A stretch of DNA of 64,000 bases from Paenibacillus gallinarum (GTDB lineage: Bacteria; Bacillota; Bacilli; Paenibacillales; Paenibacillaceae): the NCBI RefSeq assembly GCF_014836635.1, contig NZ_JACSQL010000011.1, positions 1 through 64,000 of the forward strand, read 5' to 3'. Shown here piece by piece: positions 40,855-50,189 of the stretch (position 1 is the stretch's first letter; each line of letters begins with the position of its first letter). The notes below the pieces were generated by a model, which made no database searches, was not told where the DNA came from, and saw only the letters and a list, made by a program, of their open reading frames with translations. Both the position numbers and the translations under genes were made by a program.

Positions 40855-41336
40855 GTGAAAAACCCAAACGGATTTCGTTCTGGGAATCAGAAAATGAAGT
40901 AATTAGGCAATGGTGCAAAGATCAAACAAATTTGGGAACAAGTCTCGACCTTATTATCGCAGATGCGATTAAGGTTTATGGAAAAGGCGATGTGATCAAA
41001 GCTTATCTAAATCAACGCATGATGGACATGCAGTCTCAGGGGTCCGCAAATTACGTTCCTTCACAACAAGAGCCACCAGTGACCGGCTTGCCGAATAGAG
41101 ATCAAGTATCTAGTTTTCGAGAAAATGAGACATATCAGAATGAATTTGCGGATGCTAGCGAGGGTGCTGGGTTTGTAGATCCGCAAAGAGGTGGAAATTC
41201 CGAACATGGAGATATAAGCAATATTTCCACAGATGATAATTTGTCAGGAACTCAAGTACAAGAGAGTGATAGTGAAGACGATTACAATCCAATCGACATT
41301 TTATTACGGGATGCGGGAAGCGGTTTAAGACCATAA
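40851..41336 (+). CDS. Putative ParR-like DNA-binding adaptor
   Basis: A 161-residue protein. The first 65 residues (KPKRISFWESENEVIRQWCKDQTNLGTSLDLIIADAIKVYGKGDVIKAYL) could form a ribbon-helix-helix fold; the rest is acidic, disordered and ends in a hydrophobic peptide (DYNPIDILLRDAGSGL) that may be the filament-binding tail. Size, position next to an actin-like gene and the ATGA overlap with the HTH gene all fit a ParR-type adaptor. Sequence similarity to known ParR proteins is not evident, so the call rests on context. Confidence 0.6.
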   Translation: MSEKPKRISFWESENEVIRQWCKDQTNLGTSLDLIIADAIKVYGKGDVIKAYLNQRMMDMQSQGSANYVPSQQEPPVTGLPNRDQVSSFRENETYQNEFADASEGAGFVDPQRGGNSEHGDISNISTDDNLSGTQVQESDSEDDYNPIDILLRDAGSGLRP

Positions 41337-41443
41337 ACGGACAAGACTCAGAAAGTGGCGTCCTGGTCAGATATAAATTCTACGGTTCCAAAAAAGTAGA
41401 AAATCCATTAAAATTCATGATTGAAAAGGGAGAAGATATTACA

Positions 41444-42697
41444 ATGGCGAAAACGACTGTGGAACCAATTAAAGCCGGTATCGATTTGGGGAATGGCTAC
41501 GTTAAACAGAATATTAATGGGCGGGTTAGGGTACACCCAAGTGTCGCAGTTAAGCAATTTAACCCAGATACGCCGCCAGTTAGCGCAGATGCAATTGGTT
41601 CTGTAATAGAAGACATTTTCAACCAAATGGATTTAAGTTTCTTGAGTCCGTTGGTTAAATCGACAGAGCGGCGCTTATTCGGTGAAAGAGCGCTTAAATC
41701 GGGTATGAGTCTTGAAGAATTCGATGTATTCTCTCGTGTCGGAAAATCAGAAGTTGATCTGTCTGGTGTGCTTGCACTCGGTACGATAGCAGCTGACCGT
41801 TTACAAAACCATTATGAAAAGACAGGGAGCTTGCCAGAGGATGGCGTATTGAAAGTTAATGTTGATCTTGCGACGGCGTTGCCGATCGAAGAGCACAAAC
41901 AACACATGGAACGTTTTCGTGACTTATTTTTGAATAATGGTAATGCTCATATTGTCACTTTCCACAATTTTAAACAGCAAATTCGTTTAGAAATCACCTT
42001 TGATTATGCAATAGTCATTAACGAAGGAGAATCAGCACAGTACGGCTTGATGTTTGCAAAAGAAGAGATGTTGGACATGATTCTTAAAGAAGCGGTCAAA
42101 CGATTCCCGAACGGTGAATTGGATGGTATCACGGGTAAAGATCTCGTCGGAGCACCTAATACTCTCGGTATAGACATCGGCGAAGGAACAATTGACTGGG
42201 CCGTATTTACTAATCGTAAATTCAACTCAGATGCCAGTTCCACATTTAGACAGGGCTATGGTGCTGTTCTCGAAGCTACACTTCATAAATTGCAAGCTGA
42301 GGGATATCCTTACCGTTCACGTAAAGAACTTTCCGAATTTCTTCACACTAAACCATCTGTTTTCACTAAGAATAAATGGGAACATGTGAAAAATATTAAT
42401 CAAAAGGAAGAAGATCGCTTTTCATCTTCAATTTCGACTGAGGTTAGCAAGGTTTTTGATAAAGTAGCAGGGTTTATTGAGGTCATTTTTGTATTCGGTG
42501 GCGGAGCAACACCTCTTGAATGGAGTCTTTTTGGAAAGTTACAAGCGCGTATTTCTGAATTTGGTAAAGATAACATGATTCCAATTGTTTATCTTGATAG
42601 TGCGTTCTCACGCTTTCTAAATGTACAAGGATTGTATCAAGTAGCGCTTCGCTTGCGTCCTAATCGTAAAGAAGCTTCGGTGCCTGTTGCAAAGTAA
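41444..42697 (+). CDS. ParM/Alp-type actin-like segregation ATPase
   Basis: A 417-residue actin-fold protein expected to form filaments that push or pull plasmid copies. The nucleotide-binding signatures are present: phosphate-1 AGIDLGNGYVK near residue 12, phosphate-2 LGIDIGEGTIDWAVF near residue 245, and the adenosine motif EVIFVFGGGATPLEW near residue 350. The start is ATG 41444 with AAAAGGGAGAAG upstream, not the ATG at 41417. Last gene of the cassette; followed by the terminator at 42768-42797. Confidence 0.9.
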   Translation: MAKTTVEPIKAGIDLGNGYVKQNINGRVRVHPSVAVKQFNPDTPPVSADAIGSVIEDIFNQMDLSFLSPLVKSTERRLFGERALKSGMSLEEFDVFSRVGKSEVDLSGVLALGTIAADRLQNHYEKTGSLPEDGVLKVNVDLATALPIEEHKQHMERFRDLFLNNGNAHIVTFHNFKQQIRLEITFDYAIVINEGESAQYGLMFAKEEMLDMILKEAVKRFPNGELDGITGKDLVGAPNTLGIDIGEGTIDWAVFTNRKFNSDASSTFRQGYGAVLEATLHKLQAEGYPYRSRKELSEFLHTKPSVFTKNKWEHVKNINQKEEDRFSSSISTEVSKVFDKVAGFIEVIFVFGGGATPLEWSLFGKLQARISEFGKDNMIPIVYLDSAFSRFLNVQGLYQVALRLRPNRKEASVPVAK

Positions 42698-42767
42698 GAT
42701 TTAGATAGTGTAGAAGAAAAGGGGAGAGGGTTTTCTCTTCTTCCCTGAGTGATATATTCACAAAAAA

Positions 42768-42797
42768 AAGCCTAACTCCTTATGGAGTTGGGCTTTT
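42768..42797. terminator. Bidirectional terminator between converging operons
   Basis: AAGCCTAACTCC / GGAGTTGGGCTT stem between A- and T-runs. It separates the plus-strand parM gene from the end of the minus-strand Tad-like operon. Confidence 0.88.
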
Positions 42798-42811
42798 TTG
42801 GTAATTTCAAA

Positions 42812-45800
42812 TTAGTGCGTTACTTCAGCTTGGAAATCGTCTTTGTAGGACTTATCCGCGTTGAAGAATACAATGTCGCCATCTTTCAAAGAGAACGTTC
42901 GGCCCCAGGAATCCTGTACACTGCGATTGAAGCCTTCCATCGTCCACTGATTCATCAGTGGGGCGTTGATGTACTGCAGGTGAGGTTGACTAAGGTTGCC
43001 ATTTTTAATACTTTCGATGTTGAAGTTCAGGATGATATATCCATCTTTTAGAAAGATCGGGTCACGCTTGGTCAGGGCTCCGTTTGTACGGCTATATTCA
43101 GCCAAGTTGGTTCCCGCTTTGACGACGTAAGGATCTCCTGGTAAGGAATACTGACCGTACCATTTCTGTACGGCAGCGTTTGCTCTCGCATTGTCGACTG
43201 AAGTTGGCAGGTTTGTCTTCGGTCCGATGAGCGTACGGATCTGTTCCGGAAGTAGCATCAGGTCAAATCCCCCAACCGGAGTTTTCTCCTTGGTAAACCG
43301 GCGTATATAGTCTGCGATGAACAGTTCCCGGCTCACGCCGTTCATTTCGGCAAAGGTATAGTAATTATCGTACTTATAGCGAGCCGTATCGGTCAGTTCT
43401 TCTTCTGGCACGTTTCGAAGCCGGTCGTTCAAGATGACAAACCGTTCTTCGGTATCTTCTGGTGAACCGATCTTGATAAACGTCCGATGATCGTCATTGT
43501 AGTAGAGGTCGACGGGTGTTTTTGTTTTGCCGTCGCGACTGACGAACGTGAAGCTTGGCGTGATACGGATACCGTCTTGCTTGCCGTACATATTTCCTTT
43601 TGTTTTGAGATCAAATTTGACGTGATATCCGGTCTTAACAGTCACGTTTTTTGTGCCTTCAATCGGGTTTTTACCCGGCAGGATAGGCAGTGTGAATGGC
43701 TGGTTGTTGCCGCGCGCGGCACCATCGATACCAAGTAGCCCGGTCCAGTAGCTATTGCCGGTTGGCGTAAGGCTGCCTGACTGTGTACGGAAGACCATCT
43801 CCCAGTTATAGTCTGCGATGTCAGTGATGTGGAAATCATACAAACGACCGATGACTTCTACATTAACGGTATCCGATGCTACATGGTTGGTTAGATCGAA
43901 GTTTGCGTCCTGCTGCGTTGGGGTTATGCCTGGCGCGTTTTCCGCGATGTTTCGGTAATAGACGGTATAGTCCCCTTCATCGACCCACACGGGCAGGAAG
44001 AAATCTGTTGTGATCTGTCCGACCGGAATATTGATCCAGGTGTTTTTCGGATAAAATGTTGATTTGTCTCCAGAATAGACGTCGAATGGGAAGTAGACTT
44101 CTTTGCTTCGGAAATACTTCGCGTAATCTCGATTCCCGTAGCCTGGATAGTTTTGATGCTGCCCACTCGTTGGTATCGTCACGGTGAATGGACGATCGAG
44201 GATGAAGGCCATCCGGCTGTAGTTCGGTGTCGTTTTTTGGTTATGTGCCTGATCGTCAGATGCCGATGAGTAGTTCACCACGGGCGTATGCACAGTTACA
44301 GGGTTGATTCCGCCTATCGGGTAGGTATCGCCCGGAGCGGCGTTATAATTGGCGCTGAGCGGCTTATAAGTGATGGTTCCGCTGCTCGCCTGGCTCTGTT
44401 TATTCGTCTTACTGCTCGGAATCATGTTTCCGGGGCTGTAAAGGACATCACGACTAATTATCGTCGGGTCCGGTACTCGTGTTGGGTCTTGCGTTTTCTT
44501 CTCGACCACGCTGCCGTTCATAAGGGTTTGGCCATTAAACACAAGCGCATCATTGTTGACTTTGACTTGTTTGATCTTAGATTCGGTTAAACTAGTTAGC
44601 TCCGCGCTTTCACCGGATGGTATAGATGGTTTAGTGGTTCCACCGCTTAAGGTTTTTGATGGAGCAGTATAGTTGCCGGGCCCCTCATCAGCGACGTATT
44701 TACCGTCTCGGGTAAGCGTGACGTTAGGCGGGGTGTATCCGGCCGGATGAATCGTAATCGTCTCTCCGTTAAAAGCATAGTTTTTCAGTTGAGAGCTGTC
44801 GATTGAGTACACACCAAGTTTATCTACGACCCAATAGGAGAAAGTACGTTCAATACGGACCGGATAATCTTGAGAGCTGTTCTCTGTTTGTGGATCTGGT
44901 ACTTTATGTGTTCCTTTACCGTCCGCATTTGGTTCATCCTTTCCAGGGTCCCAGTTAAATGTATAATCTCGTGTGACTGTGAGGTCATACACGCATGTTC
45001 CGAGTTTTTCTTGGAACTTGTACTGGTGTAGGTAGCTATTTGCTAGTACATTACCATAAAGATTCTCGGATGTTGGGATTCCTAGCAGCACGTCAAAGGT
45101 TTCCCGGTCACGTTGATCAGCTTTGATTACGGCGCTCGCGTTTGGAGTCATTTTCTCCCCCTCGATGACGCGGCCGTCGCTGATGGTGCAACTATTACTA
45201 TTAGAAGGTGGAGTAGTCGGTGGCAAAACACCGTTATCGGTGTAGACCTCATAATGATCCGGATATTGGTATGTAAATGACGAGTATGTGTAATTATAAG
45301 CGGCGTAGTAATAGGCCATTGCTTGTGCGTTCTTTTTTGAATCATCATACAAAACCATTGGATCAGAACTGTTTTGTCTGACATAATATTTGTGACCATC
45401 AGCATAATGCTCTTGATTAAACGTAATTGTTGCAAAATCGAGACTTCGGGTTGATCCATCTGTTGCGCCTTTTTCAAGTCCGGCTACGATTTGAACAATT
45501 TCAGTTGAGAAATCAGCTGTTCCTGTAATGCCTAGCCCTCCCGTTGCTACATCTTGTTTGTAGTTAACTTCTACACGATCTGACGACGGAGTACTGGGGT
45601 TTTGTGTACGAATGATGCTGGATCGGTCGTCGATTAAATCTTTTTCAAACGAAAGTTTTGTTCCGTCAACCGTACTATAAAAGGGCTGAGTTCGTGCATA
45701 TTTGATGGTCATCTGAATTTTCTTACCTGGAAATTTTCTGTGTGTTTTTCCATTAATGGTCTCAGTACCGATTTCTGCGTTGGAAAGACTGCTAAGTGCT

Positions 45801-46246
45801 CGCCAACTATCATTTTCACCTGCTGCGAACCAATCGAGAGTCTCACCACGATTCCATGCGAAATAGGAGCCGGAAGATCCGTTTTCTTTAGATAATACTT
45901 CGTGTTTTTCTCCGTTAAATGAGATGGTTTGATTGAACTTCTGGGCATTGACGTCAATTGTTCTGACGGCTTGGTCTCCTTTGTAAAACACAATTTTCTG
46001 TATTTTATTATTAGCCCCAGCATCTTCAGAGATAGTAGTTTTGGCTGTTGGATTTTTTGCGAAAACGAAAGCTTGTTTTTGCGGATGTTTTTTCGCACCG
46101 GATGCACTATCGTATGGTACTTCTTTTTTGATTGGAGCGGCAGCTTCAGACTTTCCTGCTAAAGGAAAAAAAACACCCAGTATACTGCTCGATAGGAGAA
46201 GTATACTGAGCCCGACAAGCAGTAAGCGTCGTCGGTTTATATTCAT
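42812..46246 (-). CDS. Very large secreted protein at the end of the Tad-like operon (DUF5704-like)
   Basis: A 1,144-residue secreted protein with signal peptide RRRLLLVGLSILLLSSSILGVFFPLAGKSEAAA. The body is rich in T, S, N, Y and G and has beta-strand-type repeats, several with the form of Ig-like domains. I associate proteins of this type with DUF5704 in Paenibacillaceae, with moderate confidence. No transmembrane helix or sorting motif is visible at the C-terminus. Its ATG overlaps the stop of the SLH gene (TAATG), so the two are translationally coupled. Plausibly a pilus-tip, surface or adhesin component. Confidence 0.78.
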   Translation of the reverse strand: MNINRRRLLLVGLSILLLSSSILGVFFPLAGKSEAAAPIKKEVPYDSASGAKKHPQKQAFVFAKNPTAKTTISEDAGANNKIQKIVFYKGDQAVRTIDVNAQKFNQTISFNGEKHEVLSKENGSSGSYFAWNRGETLDWFAAGENDSWRALSSLSNAEIGTETINGKTHRKFPGKKIQMTIKYARTQPFYSTVDGTKLSFEKDLIDDRSSIIRTQNPSTPSSDRVEVNYKQDVATGGLGITGTADFSTEIVQIVAGLEKGATDGSTRSLDFATITFNQEHYADGHKYYVRQNSSDPMVLYDDSKKNAQAMAYYYAAYNYTYSSFTYQYPDHYEVYTDNGVLPPTTPPSNSNSCTISDGRVIEGEKMTPNASAVIKADQRDRETFDVLLGIPTSENLYGNVLANSYLHQYKFQEKLGTCVYDLTVTRDYTFNWDPGKDEPNADGKGTHKVPDPQTENSSQDYPVRIERTFSYWVVDKLGVYSIDSSQLKNYAFNGETITIHPAGYTPPNVTLTRDGKYVADEGPGNYTAPSKTLSGGTTKPSIPSGESAELTSLTESKIKQVKVNNDALVFNGQTLMNGSVVEKKTQDPTRVPDPTIISRDVLYSPGNMIPSSKTNKQSQASSGTITYKPLSANYNAAPGDTYPIGGINPVTVHTPVVNYSSASDDQAHNQKTTPNYSRMAFILDRPFTVTIPTSGQHQNYPGYGNRDYAKYFRSKEVYFPFDVYSGDKSTFYPKNTWINIPVGQITTDFFLPVWVDEGDYTVYYRNIAENAPGITPTQQDANFDLTNHVASDTVNVEVIGRLYDFHITDIADYNWEMVFRTQSGSLTPTGNSYWTGLLGIDGAARGNNQPFTLPILPGKNPIEGTKNVTVKTGYHVKFDLKTKGNMYGKQDGIRITPSFTFVSRDGKTKTPVDLYYNDDHRTFIKIGSPEDTEERFVILNDRLRNVPEEELTDTARYKYDNYYTFAEMNGVSRELFIADYIRRFTKEKTPVGGFDLMLLPEQIRTLIGPKTNLPTSVDNARANAAVQKWYGQYSLPGDPYVVKAGTNLAEYSRTNGALTKRDPIFLKDGYIILNFNIESIKNGNLSQPHLQYINAPLMNQWTMEGFNRSVQDSWGRTFSLKDGDIVFFNADKSYKDDFQAEVTH

Positions 46247-47457
46247 TATTGAATACCTACGAGACGGAGTAGAATATTTTCGCTGAATAGTGATCCGCCT
46301 GCTGGTGCTTGTAGTCTAATAACTAAATCGCCTTGTTGTATAGTTCCTGTTTTTGGAATAATTACGGCAGGAGTATCGGTCAGGCTATTGCGATAAACGC
46401 GGGCGCTTGTATTCAGCACACCTTTTTTGAAAAATGCATCAAGATCAGGGCTATCAAATCCATCGACCCGGAATTGAAGATTTTTATTAGGGTTATATTT
46501 TTTGGTGTCTTTGTTATAGACTGTTCCACCTTTGAAAAACAGGACGTAACTATTTTTCTGGTCTTTAACCATCAGATTAGTGATGGAAGGGCGGTTATTG
46601 TACCATTTGAGCGTATTGATGGGTGTAATCAACCCAAGGTTAGGGTCGTTAGGATCTGCTAGGTCAATGGCGATAAGAGCGTCCAGTTTACCTTGATATA
46701 GTTTATCTTTCGATGTAATAGTCATAAGATTTTCGTTCCACATATCTTCGACCGACGACTTCCCATTTTGTTTCAAATCGGATTCTGGTGTTACCCACAT
46801 TTCTGGCATCACGGTGAAGATGTTTGTACCATGCCAATAAATTTCGGCACTGCCGACTGCATACTTATCGGCTTCAAGGTAACCGCCGGAGTTCTTCGAG
46901 AGGATACGTTCGATCAGAACAACAGCCTGCGCACGTGTGGTCAATCCTTTAGGAGCAATCTGTCCTTTACCGACACCTTCGATCAATCCAGTTTTTGTGG
47001 CGAGGTACATCCATTTGTCATTCTCTTTTGTTGTTTCTCCGATTGCACGAGAAGCAACACGGGCCATTTCGTCACGGGTCATGACTTTCGTCCACGCTGC
47101 TTCGTTATTAGAAAAATCAGCGGATGCGTAAAGTCCTGCTTTGCTTGCGGCATTAACATACTGAACGTACCATTTACCGCTTGCTGGTGTGGTTTCAAGT
47201 TTCATAGCGGATACGACCATTTTCACGAATTCTGCTCGCGTTACACTGGCGTTAGGCTTGAATGTACCATTTTGGTATCCTTCGATATAACCTTTAGATA
47301 CGCCTTTATTAATGGCGCTGTAAGCCCAGTGATTCGGTTTAACATCGGTAAATTGCGTCGTTGCTGCTGTTGCGACTTGAGCGGCGTTACCTATCATACT
47401 TACGGTAAGTGCTGCTACCAGTGCGATTCCTGCGATTTTGGTAAAATGTTTTTTCAT
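46246..47457 (-). CDS. S-layer homology (SLH) domain protein
   Basis: A 403-residue secreted protein. After the signal peptide (IAGIALVAALTVSMIGNAAQVATA) come three SLH repeats, the first with FTDVKPNHWAYSAINKGVSKGYIEGYQNGTFKPNASVTRAEFVKMV, the third ending APKGLTTRAQAVVLIERIL. SLH domains bind pyruvylated secondary cell-wall polymer. The remaining 200 residues are a beta-rich domain of unknown function. AAAAGGAGAGAG precedes ATG 47457. It would anchor the operon's product, or the next protein, to the cell wall. Confidence 0.9.
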   Translation of the reverse strand: MKKHFTKIAGIALVAALTVSMIGNAAQVATAATTQFTDVKPNHWAYSAINKGVSKGYIEGYQNGTFKPNASVTRAEFVKMVVSAMKLETTPASGKWYVQYVNAASKAGLYASADFSNNEAAWTKVMTRDEMARVASRAIGETTKENDKWMYLATKTGLIEGVGKGQIAPKGLTTRAQAVVLIERILSKNSGGYLEADKYAVGSAEIYWHGTNIFTVMPEMWVTPESDLKQNGKSSVEDMWNENLMTITSKDKLYQGKLDALIAIDLADPNDPNLGLITPINTLKWYNNRPSITNLMVKDQKNSYVLFFKGGTVYNKDTKKYNPNKNLQFRVDGFDSPDLDAFFKKGVLNTSARVYRNSLTDTPAVIIPKTGTIQQGDLVIRLQAPAGGSLFSENILLRLVGIQ

Positions 47458-47665
47458 TTGACTCTCTCCTTTTGGTTAGGGCTCTTTATTTGGGAGAACT
47501 CCTACTTCGCTCCATTGCTCGGTTGCATCCGTCTGCGACAAGCTTTGCTTGTCTTGTCGCGTCGGGGCAACGAGAGGGGGGGACTCCTGTTTTTCCGAAG
47601 ATTAACATTGGGAGAACACCACTCTCTATTCTTTTATCGTCAACATGAGCTTAGAGATTTGCTCT

Positions 47666-48640
47666 CTATTTCGTAAGGGGGAAATATCCATACCTTGCCG
47701 CGTCTTTTTCGTTCTCAAATCGCTCTTCTACGCGGCCTGGAAGTTTCGATGCATCACGATCGTAATATTTGATCCCGGTTTTTGGATCGGTTGCAGCATA
47801 AAGTGTTTTTTTCTTTTGTAGCCGGCCGCCGCCGAATGCGTAGTTGTTATACGCCTGATCGCCGACGGGGATGCCTTGAACGAATGCAACGATACCGATA
47901 TCATCGATTCCATTATCCCATTCCTCCTGCGAGATCTGCGGCAGCGTGAAGATGTAATCGACGCCGTAGCGTGTAGCATATTGATTATGCCGGTTGATGA
48001 CGTAGGCCATATCATTTTGAATGCCGTTAATAATCGTCTGCCGGCGTACGCTTTCGAATGTTTGTGCATCTTTCAGTAGAGTGATTTGTGTTTGGCCTGC
48101 TATTTCATGACGTTTTCCCTGAATCCAACGGTCAGTGCCTTTATTGTAAATTTTCACGAAGTCGTCGAGGGAAAACTGTACGATGTTCCCTTGCACATCA
48201 GAATAGGAGTAGGGTTTTTTCGGCGACCAAACGGGACGGAGCTGAGTATGACCTTTGGAGTCGATGAATGACTCGGTTGAATAGACGTAATATCCATCGT
48301 AGTCGATCACAAGGATCGCTGGGATGTATCCCGCAAGGTTTCCTACGGCAACAGCATCACCATTGATATCGAAGTTTAAGGTCATTGTGCGGTAAAAGCT
48401 TTCGACAGCTCGTTCTTTGTTTGCCCGAAAGAATTTCTTCGAGCCGTAACCAGGCTCATAGTCCTGGTCAACTGTATCGTTCATTACATTGGCTGCATCC
48501 TGGACTGCTGTTTTCATAACCACGTCGTATCGGTTGGTAAGCTGAATGGCTAGTTCAAGGTCATTCAACCGCATTGACGAAATTTGAAATAAAGGAAGAA
48601 AAATCATAACGAAAATAATAGAGAAACTAGTAATTTTCAT
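47666..48640 (-). CDS. Pseudopilin-like secreted protein (324 aa)
   Basis: A 324-residue protein with one N-terminal hydrophobic helix (SFSIIFVMIFLPLFQISSM) and a large exported domain (YIPAILVIDYDGYYVYSTESFIDSKGHTQLRPVWSPKKPYSY, and later IDDIGIVAFVQGIPVGDQAYNNYAFGGGRL). This layout fits a minor pilin or pilus-associated protein. Its start overlaps the end of the upstream gene by 14 bp; AAAGGAATGG precedes ATG 48640. Followed by a 208-bp gap with a GCGACAAG hairpin before the SLH gene. Confidence 0.72.
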   Translation of the reverse strand: MKITSFSIIFVMIFLPLFQISSMRLNDLELAIQLTNRYDVVMKTAVQDAANVMNDTVDQDYEPGYGSKKFFRANKERAVESFYRTMTLNFDINGDAVAVGNLAGYIPAILVIDYDGYYVYSTESFIDSKGHTQLRPVWSPKKPYSYSDVQGNIVQFSLDDFVKIYNKGTDRWIQGKRHEIAGQTQITLLKDAQTFESVRRQTIINGIQNDMAYVINRHNQYATRYGVDYIFTLPQISQEEWDNGIDDIGIVAFVQGIPVGDQAYNNYAFGGGRLQKKKTLYAATDPKTGIKYYDRDASKLPGRVEERFENEKDAARYGYFPLTK

Positions 48641-49178
48641 TCAGAACCATTCCTTTATAGTTCATTAAGACGGATGCGGTTTGCTGGGTATTATCGTTCA
48701 TAAGAAAGTCCCAGAGCTGAGTAGCAGCTGTCCGATTGATATTTGTTAGATTGATACCGATATAGTCGCCAACCTGCATGGTGTAGCGTCGCGATGAATC
48801 GTCGGTTGGTAAAACGTTATTAGGGAACATGACAGGCATGATTTGATCGTTGTAATAGGCGGTATAGTAGGTTGTGAAGTCGCCTTTAAATGTAGCCGGG
48901 TCGGCCGGATCACTGTAATTTGGACTGGTTAGTTTATGTAAATGCTCAAGTTTCACATCGTACTGATTACCTGTTGCCGAAAGCTGACTATTGAAATCGT
49001 TCCACATTTGCGGTGTTATATATCCTTTGGTTCGCGCGCTATCAATAAATTGAGTAGATGCGCTTTGTACGATTGTATTGGCGATCTTATCCTGACTACG
49101 AGCCTGTTCATAGAGTGGATACATATATAGCAGCAGAACGGCCAGTAGGGCGGCGAATATGCCGGTTACGTATTTCAT
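48627..49178 (-). CDS. Pseudopilin-like protein (183 aa)
   Basis: An N-terminal hydrophobic helix (VTGIFAALLAVLLLYMYPLYEQARSQD) followed by a globular domain (STQFIDSARTKGYITPQMWNDFNSQLSATGNQYDVKLEHLHKL). The pattern is typical of small pilin-like proteins in Firmicutes Tad-like operons. ATG 49178 follows GGAGCC. Overlaps the next gene, so translation is coupled. Confidence 0.72.
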   Translation of the reverse strand: MKYVTGIFAALLAVLLLYMYPLYEQARSQDKIANTIVQSASTQFIDSARTKGYITPQMWNDFNSQLSATGNQYDVKLEHLHKLTSPNYSDPADPATFKGDFTTYYTAYYNDQIMPVMFPNNVLPTDDSSRRYTMQVGDYIGINLTNINRTAATQLWDFLMNDNTQQTASVLMNYKGMVLNENY

Positions 49179-49202
49179 AGGTACATGGCTCCTTTTTGGT
49201 CC

Positions 49203-49613
49203 TTATAGACTGGTGAAAGAAACTTTAAGTAAATAGCCTGACTCATCGCGGCTGTAAGTCGCTTTGTATTTCTGACTTAAATTTATAACTGACGGGTTGA
49301 ATGAAGTGTAGTTATCAAGCCGACTATATAGCACGCCGCCAACTTCGATATCAATATCTCGTTCCTCTGTTCGGATTAGATTAACGATTGTGGCCCCGCT
49401 ATACATTTCTTCGCCAGGCGTAGCTAGTTTTGCTTTGACCTGCCTGTCGTTATCTGCATTAAGTTTATAAGCAATTTCGGTACTGTCATTGATTGTCTTG
49501 ACGACATTTACGGCATAAGTAACTGATCCGAGAAAGAGAAAGAAGATAGCGGACAGTATCATAAAACTGCGAGCATTTTTGCCCATTCGAACCTCTCCAA
49601 TCTGGTTTAACAA
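49203..49613 (-). CDS. Minor pilin-like protein (136 aa)
   Basis: A hydrophobic helix at residues 11-33 (FMILSAIFFLFLGSVTYAVNVV) and a short exported domain with YSGATIVNLIRTEERDIDIEVGG, which parallels LSGSQVMNAVRQFNNEDQFGVYV in the neighbour at 49666-50130. Two pilin-like paralogues in series suggest major and minor subunits. The ATG at 49589 (MGKNARS) with GGAGAGG upstream may be the true start rather than 49613. Confidence 0.7.
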   Translation of the reverse strand: MLNQIGEVRMGKNARSFMILSAIFFLFLGSVTYAVNVVKTINDSTEIAYKLNADNDRQVKAKLATPGEEMYSGATIVNLIRTEERDIDIEVGGVLYSRLDNYTSFNPSVINLSQKYKATYSRDESGYLLKVSFTSL

Positions 49614-49619
49614 GAGAAT

Positions 49620-49647
49620 CGCTTCCCCGGATATGTTCGGGGAAGCG
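49620..49647 (-). terminator. Hairpin between pilin genes
   Basis: GCTTCCCCGGA / TTCGGGGAAGC stem without a clear U-run, directly after the 49666-50130 gene. It may stabilise the upstream pilin message or cause partial termination, giving more of that subunit than of the rest. Confidence 0.6.
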
Positions 49648-49665
49648 ACGGGTTAGGGTTGTTTA

Positions 49666-50130
49666 TTATTTAGTTTGAGTAAATACAATGCCACGGACCG
49701 CGTTGTTGGCATCTCGTACAATAGAAGATTTGAATTTGCCCGACGGGTTGATGAAGTTGTTATTTGCTTCATCTAACGCCGGTACTAAATTCGTGTTTTT
49801 GGCGGTACCATCGATCACGCCTGTTGTTTGGTTGAATGTGCTTCCGTAATATGTAACACCATTTTTACCTGTTTGAACGTAAACGCCGAATTGATCTTCG
49901 TTGTTGAACTGACGAACGGCATTCATAACTTGGCTGCCGGAGAGAGTCGTGTTTTCATAGATATTGAAACGTGTTTGCGATAATTGAGTTTGAATGTTGG
50001 AAAATTGTGTTTGTCCTTCTTTTGCTGCATCCTGCGACGAAATGAATATGACTACGACAGTTGTGATAAGAGCGAGTGTTAAGAAAATACCAGCTGCTAG
50101 TTTTAGACCTGAAGTTGCATTACTTCCCAT
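49666..50130 (-). CDS. Probable major pilin-like subunit (154 aa)
   Basis: An N-terminal helix (SGLKLAAGIFLTLALITTVVVIFISSQDAAKEGQTQF) with a short charged-free leader and the motif LSGSQVMNAVRQFNNEDQFGVYVQTG. Its position directly after the platform gene, its strong GGAGA ribosome binding site and the following hairpin fit a highly expressed subunit. No cleavage site of the classical type IV prepilin form is evident, and no prepilin peptidase gene is in the window. Confidence 0.72.
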   Translation of the reverse strand: MGSNATSGLKLAAGIFLTLALITTVVVIFISSQDAAKEGQTQFSNIQTQLSQTRFNIYENTTLSGSQVMNAVRQFNNEDQFGVYVQTGKNGVTYYGSTFNQTTGVIDGTAKNTNLVPALDEANNNFINPSGKFKSSIVRDANNAVRGIVFTQTK

Positions 50131-50189
50131 AATAGATAATCTCCTTTGAATTTAAGTAGTAGTGTTTAAAACAATTACTTGGTTTGACT

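Noticed and set aside
43429..47676. Many frames opposite the large secreted protein and the SLH gene, including 302 residues at 46768-47676
   Set aside because: All lie over confirmed coding sequence on the other strand and lack start signals.
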